Shown here piece after piece: positions 8,345-15,763 of a DNA stretch of 36,966 nucleotides (position 1 is the stretch's first letter; each line of letters begins with the position of its first letter). Below the pieces are notes generated by a model. It ran no database searches and had not been told where the DNA came from. It worked only from the letters and a program-made list of their open reading frames with translations. This DNA comes from Anaerolineaceae bacterium. GTDB lineage: Bacteria; Chloroflexota; Anaerolineae; Promineifilales; Promineifilaceae. The stretch spans positions 1-36,966 of the forward strand of contig PABI01000015.1 of the NCBI GenBank assembly GCA_002699125.1. The letters run 5' to 3'. The translations under genes and the position numbers were made by a program.

Positions 8345-9230
8345 CGCCGATTTCTAACCCCGCTAAATGTTCCAAAGCTTTCACAAGCGCATGGTTGCCT
8401 TCCAGGCCAAGGCCTTGCTGCTGGAGCGTGCGATAGAGATTGAACACCATGCTGGTGCCCAGCATGGGCACGCCCAGGTGATCGGCGGCTTCCAGCACCA
8501 GGCGCAAATCTTTTTGCTGCAAATCGATGGTGAAACCGGGCCGCCAATCCCGCTCGACCACCTGCGGGCCGCGATTACTGAGCATCCAGCTGCCTGCCGC
8601 GCCCTGCGTAACCGCATCGAGCGTTTTGTTTAGGTCAAGGCCGCCTGCCTGGGCAAACAGCAGCGCTTCGCCCACGCCCAGCATCGTGACCACGACCAGA
8701 ATTTGGTTGACTAACTTTACCGTTTGTCCGGCGCCAATGTCGCCCACGTGGGTGATGGCTTTGCCCATTGCCTCAAATACGGGCATGGCGCGGGCCACCT
8801 GCGCTTCGTCACCGCCAACCATGATGCTGAGGGTGCCTTTGGCCGCGCCTTCGCTGCCGCCGCTGATAGGGGCATCCAGCATGTGTACGCCCCGATCGGC
8901 ATACGCTTTGGCCAGGCGGCGGGTGACCTCTGGGCTGATAGTGCTCATGTCGATGACCAGGTTGCCGGGTTTGGCACCAAAGATGACGCCGTTGGACTGG
9001 AGCATCACGTGCTCCACATCGGGCGTGTCGCTGACGCAGGTGATGATGATGTCGGCGTGGCTGGCAACATCAGCGGGGCTGGTGGCGGCGATGGCCCCTT
9101 GCTCAATGAAGGGGTCCATTTTGTTGTGGGTACGGTTCCAGATGTAGACAATGAACCCTTTTTCCAGCAGGTTGCGTACCATGCCCTGACCCATAATGCC
9201 CAGGCCGATAAATCCGATTGTTTCGCTCAT
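8322..9230 (-). CDS. 2-hydroxy-3-oxopropionate reductase/3-hydroxyisobutyrate dehydrogenase-like (GarR type)
   Basis: 302 residues. The Rossmann motif GLGIMG lies at 9-14 ([16 protein letters not shown]), the substrate-binding signature [11 protein letters not shown] at about 119-129, and the catalytic Lys in GQTVKLVNQ at about 172. This is the beta-hydroxyacid dehydrogenase family; the DAPISGG and [14 protein letters not shown] forms are typical of tartronate semialdehyde reductase (GarR/GlxR), which uses NAD(P)H to make D-glycerate. AGGAG lies 6 nt before the ATG. Being first in a two-gene unit with the sugar-acid dehydratase suggests use in aldonate or aldarate catabolism. A 3-hydroxyisobutyrate dehydrogenase role cannot be excluded. 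Confidence 0.92.
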   Translation of the reverse strand: MSETIGFIGLGIMGQGMVRNLLEKGFIVYIWNRTHNKMDPFIEQGAIAATSPADVASHADIIITCVSDTPDVEHVMLQSNGVIFGAKPGNLVIDMSTISPEVTRRLAKAYADRGVHMLDAPISGGSEGAAKGTLSIMVGGDEAQVARAMPVFEAMGKAITHVGDIGAGQTVKLVNQILVVVTMLGVGEALLFAQAGGLDLNKTLDAVTQGAAGSWMLSNRGPQVVERDWRPGFTIDLQQKDLRLVLEAADHLGVPMLGTSMVFNLYRTLQQQGLGLEGNHALVKALEHLAGLEIGDGKDNAI

Positions 9231-9327
9231 GAGATGCTCCTCGGTGGTGAGTGAATGAATTTGGTTGATTGTGGGGCAATTATGCGTGGGGGGGAAACGG
9301 CCGTCAAGCTTGGTACAACGAATCGTT

Positions 9328-9388
9328 AGGACTGGCAGTCCGGTATCTCATTTCGACTAAATGGTTCGGCCAAAGGACTGCCAGTCCT
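9328..9388. repeat. Nested-palindrome repeat, copy 1 of 4
   Basis: AGGACTGGCAGTCC (9328-9341) and GGACTGCCAGTCCT (9375-9388) are inverted copies of each other, and each arm is itself almost palindromic. The element is 61 bp and ends 10 bp beyond the stop of the CBS-ACT gene, so it could serve as a 3' hairpin for the importer operon. Other copies are at 13425, 19032 and 29210. Confidence 0.85.
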
Positions 9389-9398
9389 CGCAGTAAGG

Positions 9399-10040
9399 TT
9401 AATTGGTGCGAATATCAATTATTTTGTCTACAACTGGTTCAACCGTGGCCCGTACGGCCGCTTCATCCATATGGCGTACTTTGAAGGTGACAATCCGGTT
9501 GGAAGCTGCCTCGCCGGAAAATTCGCCAAAGGCTAGGAAGCTGCCGTTGGCATTGGCGATGGCTTGCGTGATCTTAGCCAACACGCCAACTTTGTCGGGC
9601 ACAACGGCCGTTACCCGCACACCCTGATCTCGTGCTCCCATCAACTCCAGCAGCATTTTGAACAGGTCGGTTTCCGTAATCAGGCCCACCAGATCGCCAT
9701 TGTTCATGACGGGCAGACCACCCACTTTATTGTCCACCATGATGCGGGCGGCCTCTTCGATGGGCATGTTTTCCTGGATGGTGAGCACATCCTTGGTCAT
9801 GACGTCTTTGATCTTGATCTTGTTAATGAGGTAGGTGATTTCCCAGACGCTCAGAGAGGTGGCGTCAGAAGGGGACGCGTTAAGCAAATCTTTATCAGAA
9901 ACGATGCCGATGAGACGGCCGTTTTCCACCACGGGCGTCCGGCGAATGCGCTCGCGCTGCATCAACTTCAAACAATCCGGCACCGACATATCTGGCGGAA
10001 CGGTAATGACGGGCTGTGACATGCGTCGTTTTACTAACAT
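9399..10040 (-). CDS. CBS-domain pair with C-terminal ACT domain (AcuB-like)
   Basis: 213 residues. Two CBS motifs occupy about 1-70 (RRTPVVENGRLIGIVSDKDLL) and 75-135 (MTKDVLTIQENMPIEEAARIM, GGLPVMNNGDLVGLITETDLF), and an ACT domain about 140-213 (VRVTAVVPDKVGVLAKITQAIA). CBS pairs bind adenine nucleotides and ACT domains bind amino acids, so the protein can in principle report both energy charge and amino-acid level; AcuB-type proteins have this order. It is 42 bp downstream of livF on the same strand, with AAGGAG 6 nt before the ATG. Its place at the end of an amino-acid/amide importer operon suggests a regulatory role for transport or use of the substrate, which is inference. Confidence 0.9.
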   Translation of the reverse strand: MLVKRRMSQPVITVPPDMSVPDCLKLMQRERIRRTPVVENGRLIGIVSDKDLLNASPSDATSLSVWEITYLINKIKIKDVMTKDVLTIQENMPIEEAARIMVDNKVGGLPVMNNGDLVGLITETDLFKMLLELMGARDQGVRVTAVVPDKVGVLAKITQAIANANGSFLAFGEFSGEAASNRIVTFKVRHMDEAAVRATVEPVVDKIIDIRTN

Positions 10041-10082
10041 GTGTGACTCCTTATCAAAAGTGAAAAATGTGGTTTTTTAATG

Positions 10083-10793
10083 TTATAGACCCAGATAAGC
10101 AGAGCGAACATGCTCGTCTCGGGCCAATTCACGGCTGGGACCCTCCAGCTCAACTTTACCATGAGCCAGCACAAATGCATAGTCACTCACTGCCAAAGCC
10201 ATCTGCACGTTTTGTTCCACCAACATCATGGTTAAACCTTGCTCCTTAAGCAGCTTCAAACTCTGAAAAAGGTCCAGCACCAGCACTGGGGCCAGCCCCA
10301 GCGACAGCTCATCGATCATAAGCACGATAGGGTTGGCCATGATGCCTCTGGCCACCGCCAGCATCTGCTGTTCACCGCCGCTCATCGTGCCCGCTTTTTG
10401 GGCGCTGCGTTCTTTGAGCCGGGGGAACATCTTATACACCAGTTCCAAATTTTTCTGGATGTGTGCGCGCGCCCGCTTGGGCGACGCGCCCATTTCCAGG
10501 TTTTCTTCTACCGACATGTCGGTGAAGAGCTGCCGCCCCTCTGGCACCAGCACCACGCCCATCTCGGCTTTGGCGTGTGCCGATAAATTGCTGATGTCCT
10601 GCCCATCAAACCAGACAGAGCCGCCCCACGGCTTGATCTGCCCCATGACGGTGCGCATGGTGGTGGTTTTGCCCGCCCCGTTGGCGCCCACCAACGAGGT
10701 TAGCTTGCCTTCTTCCAGCGTGATGCTGGTTCCCCAGAGGATTTGTACTTCACCGTAGCCGGATGTAATATCGCGAATTTCTAATAGTGCCAT
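10083..10793 (-). CDS. livF: Branched-chain amino acid/amide ABC transporter ATP-binding protein LivF
   Basis: 236 residues, the usual LivF length. The Walker A is GANGAGKTT, the ABC signature is MSGGEQQML, and Walker B is IVLMIDELSLGLAP followed by the switch His region (MLVEQN). The GYGEVQILWG start and the SLGLAP D-loop are characteristic of the LivF subfamily of HAAT importers. It energises uptake with LivG at the inner face of the membrane. It follows livG after 12 bp, and an AAGGGA ribosome site precedes its ATG. Confidence 0.95.
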   Translation of the reverse strand: MALLEIRDITSGYGEVQILWGTSITLEEGKLTSLVGANGAGKTTTMRTVMGQIKPWGGSVWFDGQDISNLSAHAKAEMGVVLVPEGRQLFTDMSVEENLEMGASPKRARAHIQKNLELVYKMFPRLKERSAQKAGTMSGGEQQMLAVARGIMANPIVLMIDELSLGLAPVLVLDLFQSLKLLKEQGLTMMLVEQNVQMALAVSDYAFVLAHGKVELEGPSRELARDEHVRSAYLGL

Positions 10794-10805
10794 GATTTTA
10801 TTCCC

Positions 10806-11552
10806 TTACTCGTTCATCAACCGCTCGGCCAGTTTGGGATCGCCCAAATATGCCTCGATCACTTTTTCGTCGTTGGCTACTTCTTCCGGGCTGCCTTCAG
10901 CAATCTGACGGCCGTAATCCAGCACCAGCAGCCGATCCGACACGTTCATGACGGCGTGCATTACGTGCTCAATCATGATGATGGTCACGTTCCGCTCGCT
11001 GCGAATATTTTTCACGATCTCCACCATCATGCCGATTTCAGACGGATTCAAGCCAGCCAGAACTTCATCCAGCAAGAGCAGATACGGCCGTGCCGCCAAT
11101 GCTCGCGCCATCTCCAACCGCTTTTTCTGACCGACATTTAAACTGCCCGCCAACTGATCCGTTCGATCCGCCAACTGCACAAATGCCAATACCTCGTCGG
11201 CAATTTCGCCGGCGGTGGGCAGCCGGTGGTATTCGCGGCCAAAGCAGGCTCCCACAATGACATTTTCGCGGACGGTGAGCTCGTTTAACGGCCGTACAAT
11301 TTGGTGCGTGCGGGCCATGCCGCGGCGTGCCATCAAGTACGCTTTACTGCCCGTCACTTCCTCACCTCGAAACGTAACACGCCCTTCTGTGGGTGGATAC
11401 ACGCCGCTGATACAGTTAAACAGTGTCGTTTTACCCGCGCCGTTGGGACCAATCAGGCCCAAAATCTGCCCTTCCGGCAAATCAAACGTCACGTCAGCCA
11501 GCGCTTGCAGGCCGCCAAACCGTTTGCCTAAACCTTCAACCTGTAGAATCAT
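10806..11552 (-). CDS. livG: Branched-chain amino acid/amide ABC transporter ATP-binding protein LivG
   Basis: 248 residues. Walker A is GPNGAGKTTLF, Walker B is LLLLDEVLAGLNP and the switch region is IIMIEHVM. The signature reads LNVGQKKRLEMARAL: the usual LSYGQQKRLE of LivG has Asn-Val in place of Ser-Tyr, so the normally conserved signature Ser is absent, as in some other LivG proteins. The long insert around the Q-loop (RTHQIVRPLNELTVRENV) is typical of LivG. The start codon overlaps the livM stop by 4 bp and GGAGG lies 8 nt upstream. Confidence 0.95.
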   Translation of the reverse strand: MILQVEGLGKRFGGLQALADVTFDLPEGQILGLIGPNGAGKTTLFNCISGVYPPTEGRVTFRGEEVTGSKAYLMARRGMARTHQIVRPLNELTVRENVIVGACFGREYHRLPTAGEIADEVLAFVQLADRTDQLAGSLNVGQKKRLEMARALAARPYLLLLDEVLAGLNPSEIGMMVEIVKNIRSERNVTIIMIEHVMHAVMNVSDRLLVLDYGRQIAEGSPEEVANDEKVIEAYLGDPKLAERLMNE

Positions 11553-12520
11553 TGTAGCGCCCTCCGTAATTTGGGGAAGCGGTTGCGCAGCCAGCCTACC
11601 GCACCAGCCGGCACAAACAGCACAATCACCAGGAGTAAAACACCGGCAACGGCCAGCTGAATATCTTTAAAAATAGGACTAGTCAGTAAGAAGCCGCGCA
11701 GGCTTTGGTAGCCATACGCCCCCAAAATGGGGCCTAACACGGTGCCTTGTCCACCCAACATTACCATCACAATCATCTCAATGGAAAAATGCAGGCGGAA
11801 GGCGGGGGCCGGTTCAATGCTGCCATTTTTGAAGAAAAACAACACACCCAACATGCCGGGAATGATGGCTGAGAGTACGTAAGCCCACGTTTTGATGTTG
11901 GGCGCGTTCACGCCCATCACCTCGGCCGCATCTTCATCTTCGCGGATGGCCAGCAAACCGAGGCCAAATTTAGACGTGCGCACCAGGTAGCTCATGATGA
12001 GCACGGCAAACGTCAGCGCCGCCAGCACGTAATAACTGAGCCACAGCGCCTCACCAGGCCCGCCATAATCGCGGTATACCTGGAAGTTGAGCGTCATGCC
12101 CACCGGGCCGCCAAACGGTTCAAAGTTGTTGATGAAGGCGCGCATCGCTTCATTAACGCCAATGGTAGCCAGGGCAAAGTAGCCGCCGCGCAGCCGCAAA
12201 ATTGCTTTACCCAGCAAAAAGGCGAGCAGGCTGGCCGCCAGACCACCGGCCAGCATTGCTATCCACAGCGACATACCCTGGGCACTCATCAGGTAAAAAC
12301 CCACGTAACCGCCCAGGCCAAAAAAGACGACATGACCAAAGCTGACGTAGCCAGTGTAGCCCAGCAAGATATTCAGGCTGGAGGCCAGCGCCACAGAAAG
12401 CAAAATGGTGAACGTTGTTTCTCGGGTGATGTCCTTGCCGGTGATAACAGGCCAGATCACCAGAATGAGCACCACGCCAAGAGTGACAATGAGTCCGAGA
12501 TATTTGCGTAGAATACTCAT
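11549..12520 (-). CDS. livM: Branched-chain amino acid/amide ABC transporter permease LivM
   Basis: 323 residues, almost entirely hydrophobic helices. Family motifs seen are SLNILLGYTGYVSFGHVVFFGLGGY near residue 50, the RLRGGYFALATIGVNEAM segment, and GLGLLAIREDEDAAEVMGVN, the cytoplasmic coupling-helix (EAA-like) region that contacts the ATPases. The C-terminal MIVMVMLGGQGTVLGPILGA is also typical. It forms the translocation channel with LivH. It overlaps livG by 4 bp and livH by 4 bp, so the three are coupled; TGGAG lies 7 nt before the ATG. Confidence 0.95.
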   Translation of the reverse strand: MSILRKYLGLIVTLGVVLILVIWPVITGKDITRETTFTILLSVALASSLNILLGYTGYVSFGHVVFFGLGGYVGFYLMSAQGMSLWIAMLAGGLAASLLAFLLGKAILRLRGGYFALATIGVNEAMRAFINNFEPFGGPVGMTLNFQVYRDYGGPGEALWLSYYVLAALTFAVLIMSYLVRTSKFGLGLLAIREDEDAAEVMGVNAPNIKTWAYVLSAIIPGMLGVLFFFKNGSIEPAPAFRLHFSIEMIVMVMLGGQGTVLGPILGAYGYQSLRGFLLTSPIFKDIQLAVAGVLLLVIVLFVPAGAVGWLRNRFPKLRRALQ

Positions 12521-13386
12521 TTTCTTGCTCCAAATAAGCCTTGCGGCCGTATCATCAGAATCAAGACAAACAGCAAGAATTCCAAGACCGGCACCCAGGT
12601 GGTGGGCATAAAGGCGGGAATGACACCTTCCAACATGCCCAGAATCAAGCCACCGAGCAAGGCACCTACAGGGTTGCCCAGCCCGCCCAGCACGCCAATG
12701 ACAAAGCTCTTCAGCTCGTAGACGCCACCGGCCAGAATGGTGAAAGGGAAGAAGGTGGCGATGAGGCCACCGGCGATGGCCGCCAGCATGGTGCCGATGC
12801 CAAAGCTCAAGGCCAGGATTTGGGCCGAAGGCACGCCCATCAGCTCAGCGGCGTCCCGGTTGTTGGCCACGGCGCGGATGTAACGGCCGGGCCGCGTGCG
12901 GTAGAGGAAGAGGTACAGTCCTCCTGTGACAGCGACGGCCAAAACGGCCGCTACCACCCGCGTCCCCAACAAAGTCACCGGCCCCAGCGAGAGGCTGCCC
13001 AGTGAAAAATCCACATTGCGGGGAGAAGCGGAGAAAGCGGCCGTTCCCAAACCAATGATGATCATGTTGATGGAAAAGGTGGCCAACAGGGTAGAAAGGT
13101 GCGGCGCATCAATAACCCGGTGCACCGCCACAAAGTAGATGAGCACCCCCAGCAGCAAGCCCAACAGGGCCACCAAAATCAAGGCGATATACGGATTTAG
13201 GCCGAACAAGTTAAAGATAAAGTAGAGACTGAACATGCCGAGGGCAATAATCGGGCCGTGGGCCAGATTGATGACGTTCATCACGCCCCAGATCAGCGTC
13301 AGCCCCATGGCTGCAATGCCGTAGACAAACCCCAGCAGCAGCCCATCAATTAAAGAGGCTATGATTAAATCGAAGCTAATTTGCAT
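12517..13386 (-). CDS. livH: Branched-chain amino acid/amide ABC transporter permease LivH
   Basis: 289 residues with about eight hydrophobic segments. LLLGFVYGIAAMGLTLIWGVMNVINLAHG is split across the first helix pair and is diagnostic of LivH, as are RAVANNRDAAELMGVP (coupling region) and the C-terminal VIGVLGGLGNPVGALLGG. It is the partner permease of LivM. GGAG lies 8 nt before the ATG and its stop overlaps the livM start. The gap to the upstream binding-protein gene holds a 60-bp nested palindrome. Confidence 0.95.
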   Translation of the reverse strand: MQISFDLIIASLIDGLLLGFVYGIAAMGLTLIWGVMNVINLAHGPIIALGMFSLYFIFNLFGLNPYIALILVALLGLLLGVLIYFVAVHRVIDAPHLSTLLATFSINMIIIGLGTAAFSASPRNVDFSLGSLSLGPVTLLGTRVVAAVLAVAVTGGLYLFLYRTRPGRYIRAVANNRDAAELMGVPSAQILALSFGIGTMLAAIAGGLIATFFPFTILAGGVYELKSFVIGVLGGLGNPVGALLGGLILGMLEGVIPAFMPTTWVPVLEFLLFVLILMIRPQGLFGARK

Positions 13387-13424
13387 AGAAATTTCTCCGG
13401 TTGCTAGTGAGAAGGGAAAGGCAA

Positions 13425-13484
13425 AGGAGTGGCAGTCCTGGCTGCAAAGTGCTGCAAAGTCGCCAGTTCAGGACTGCCACTTCT
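13425..13484. repeat. Nested-palindrome repeat, copy 2 of 4 (between binding-protein and permease genes)
   Basis: AGGAGTGGCAGTCCT (13425-13439) and AGGACTGCCACTTCT (13470-13484) form inverted arms of a 60-bp element. A short direct repeat GCTGCAAAGT occurs twice in the loop (13441-13460). It begins 11 bp after the stop of the binding-protein gene in transcription order, inside the operon. Confidence 0.85.
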
Positions 13485-13495
13485 ACTATGGTGAA

Positions 13496-14830
13496 TTAGG
13501 GCATGGGGTACAGCGTGGCGGCCGTGGCACCTTCAGCGGGCCAGACGACCTGTTTTGCCAGGCCATCGCCGTTGTCTTGCCATTGGATATAGACCATGGA
13601 GTGGCCAATTTGCAGACCGTGTGCTTCTTCCGTGGTATCAAATTTGATGTGGCCGAAAAAGGTGAGTAAATCCATCGCATCCAGTGCGGCGCGGATGGCT
13701 TCAGGGTCGGTGGAATCGGCGTCTATGATTGCTTTTTGCAGGATGAGTCCGGCAGCGTAGCCGCCAGCTGAATGGTAAGAGGGTTCTTCACCATCGTAGG
13801 CAGCTTCATAGGCGGTGACAAACTCATCACCCAGCGTGCCAAACCAATCCAGCCCGGCTTCCTCGGCCGATTCAGGAGTGAAGGCAGCCAACGGTTCCCA
13901 CTGGCTGGGGCCAATCACGCCTACGGCCGCTTCGCCCAGGTCGGCAAAATCGGGCTCGGGCGGCGCTACCAGCAGGGTGAAGAAGCCCACATCAATATTT
14001 TTCTCGTTGAGCTGGCGGGCAAAGGTGCTGCCATCCTGAAAATGGCCGCCGCCCAAAATGGCGTCGGGCGCAGCATCCTGAATCTTGTTGATGAAGGGGC
14101 CAAAATCGGTCGTCTCCGGAGCGTATCCTTCGTGGAGAACTACCTCATAGCCCAGCTCTTCAGCATATGCTCTGGCAGCTTCCACCACGTCAGTGGAGAA
14201 TTTGCTGTTTTCGTAAACAAAGGCAATGTTGCTGATGCTGGGGTCGAGGGTTTGCAATAAATCAAGCGCGCCGGTGAGGTAGCGGCTGGCGGGCGTGTAC
14301 GCTTGATACACGGTGGTGAGACCTTGCTTGTAGGTGTCGTCAGAGGCAGCACCCGTGGTAATCATCACTTTGCCGTATTGTTCAGCAATGACGGCGGACG
14401 CGGCCGTTAACCCACTGGAGTATGGGCTGATGAGGAAATCGGCTTCATCTTCGGTGGCCAGGCGCGTGTACAGTTCCTGTACCCGGTCTGTGTTGCTTTC
14501 GTCGTCATAGGTGACGGCTTCAAAGGTAACGGTTGTACCATCGCTTAGCGCGATGCCGCCAGCTTCATTGACCTGATCCATCCACAGATTCAAGCCGTTG
14601 ACCTGGCGGGTGGAGGAGACGTTTTGGCTGCCGGTTTGGGAAGCGGTAAAGCCGATGACGACGTTTTGGCTGCCGCCGGGCATTTCATCGACTGTATCAC
14701 TTTGTACGGCCGTATCCTCACTACCTGAATCCGTTGCCGCCTCTTCATCACCGCCAGATGGCGAACAGGCCACCAGAATAAGGGCCATAAAGAGATAACC
14801 AAAAATAAGGAACAGACTTGTGCGTTTCAT
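13496..14830 (-). CDS. Amino-acid/amide ABC transporter substrate-binding lipoprotein (LivJ/LivK type)
   Basis: 444 residues from the ATG at 14830, which has a strong GGAGG five nt upstream; the frame extends further up but without homology. A signal peptide (KRTSLFLIFGYLFMALIL) ends in the lipobox LVAC, so the mature protein is lipid-anchored. After an acidic Ser/Glu/Asp linker the periplasmic-binding-protein type 6 fold starts at QNVVIGFTASQTGSQN and runs to the end (LISPYSSGLTAASAVIAEQYG; GGHFQDGSTFARQLNE). It captures the ligand for the LivHMGF importer encoded just downstream. The ligand (branched-chain amino acids, urea, amides or others) cannot be read from the sequence. Confidence 0.94.
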   Translation of the reverse strand: MKRTSLFLIFGYLFMALILVACSPSGGDEEAATDSGSEDTAVQSDTVDEMPGGSQNVVIGFTASQTGSQNVSSTRQVNGLNLWMDQVNEAGGIALSDGTTVTFEAVTYDDESNTDRVQELYTRLATEDEADFLISPYSSGLTAASAVIAEQYGKVMITTGAASDDTYKQGLTTVYQAYTPASRYLTGALDLLQTLDPSISNIAFVYENSKFSTDVVEAARAYAEELGYEVVLHEGYAPETTDFGPFINKIQDAAPDAILGGGHFQDGSTFARQLNEKNIDVGFFTLLVAPPEPDFADLGEAAVGVIGPSQWEPLAAFTPESAEEAGLDWFGTLGDEFVTAYEAAYDGEEPSYHSAGGYAAGLILQKAIIDADSTDPEAIRAALDAMDLLTFFGHIKFDTTEEAHGLQIGHSMVYIQWQDNGDGLAKQVVWPAEGATAATLYPMP

Positions 14831-14988
14831 TCTTTCCTCCAAATGGGGTAGACAGCCAGACCAGAAATGTTTGCAGGCAAAGGGAAAGAAAACGGCATTG
14901 GTGGGAACGGCCGTTGCCCGACTATCATCGTGATTCAGCTGCGTAATAATGGAATGTGTGCTAACAGTGCCCAAAAAAGTTACTGCTG

Positions 14989-15001
14989 CTACACAGTGTA
15001 G
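14989..15001. promoter_or_regulatory. Short palindrome upstream of the importer operon
   Basis: CTACACAGTGTAG is a 13-bp perfect dyad about 160 bp before the binding-protein start and just past the end of the response-regulator gene. It could be an operator, for example for the adjacent regulator, but a 13-bp dyad can arise by chance and there is no second site. Confidence 0.25.
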
Positions 15002-15067
15002 GGAGGATTTGCAAATAAAGAATAAAGTCTGGCAGGGGAATTATAAATATTGTGTAAATAATCGAGC

Positions 15068-15763
15068 CTAATCCAAAAAAGAGTAACCGATGCCCCGCTC
15101 CGTGCGCAAATAGTGCGGTTTGGCCGGGTCGGCTTCAATTTTTTGGCGCAGGCGGCCCATGTAAACCCGCAAATATTCACTTTCCTGGCCATACTCCGGC
15201 CCCCATACGTTTTGCAGAATTGTTTGGTGCGGCAGCACCTTGCCTGCGTTTTCCATCAGGTACACCAGCAAATCAAACTCTGTGGGCGTCAGGTCTACCG
15301 GCTGGCCGTGGGCCTGCACCTCGTGCCGGTCCAGATCGACGGCAATGTCGCCCCGCTGCAAACGACCGGAATGCGCCTGCGGTTTGGTCCAGCTAGAGCG
15401 CCGCAGCACGGCGTTGATGCGCGCCAAAAGTTCCCGCACCCCAAACGGCTTGGTTAAAAAATCATCGGCACCGTAGTTAAACGCCTGTACTTTGTCGTTT
15501 TCTTCGCCCAGTGCCGACAGCACGATGATGGGCACCAGCGACTCCTGGCGGATGCGCCGGATCGTTTCCAGCCCGTTCATGTGGGGCATCATCAAATCGA
15601 CAATTACCAGATCAACATCTTCGGTTTTAAACAATGCCAGACCTTCCAGGCCGTTTGCGGCCGTATGCGTTTGAAAGCCGCGTACCTCTAAATTTTTGTT
15701 GACAAAATCACGCAGCGATTGTTCATCATCAATGATCAGGACAGAGGATTTTGCCAACGTCAT
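15068..15763 (-). CDS. OmpR-family response regulator
   Basis: 231 residues. The receiver domain (1-120) has the acidic pair Asp12-Asp13, the phospho-accepting Asp56 (DLVIVDLMMPHMNG) and Lys105 (LTKPFG). The C-terminal winged helix (about 130-230) has the usual LTPTEFDLLVYLMENAGKV and the YLRVYMGRLRQKIE recognition region; the ending (YLRTERGIGYSF) is KdpE-like. It is the DNA-binding output of the sensor kinase whose stop codon overlaps its start (ATGA), so the two are translated together; AGGAG lies 8 nt upstream. The importer operon follows 237 bp downstream on the same strand and is a plausible target, though no operator is proven. Confidence 0.95.
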   Translation of the reverse strand: MTLAKSSVLIIDDEQSLRDFVNKNLEVRGFQTHTAANGLEGLALFKTEDVDLVIVDLMMPHMNGLETIRRIRQESLVPIIVLSALGEENDKVQAFNYGADDFLTKPFGVRELLARINAVLRRSSWTKPQAHSGRLQRGDIAVDLDRHEVQAHGQPVDLTPTEFDLLVYLMENAGKVLPHQTILQNVWGPEYGQESEYLRVYMGRLRQKIEADPAKPHYLRTERGIGYSFLD

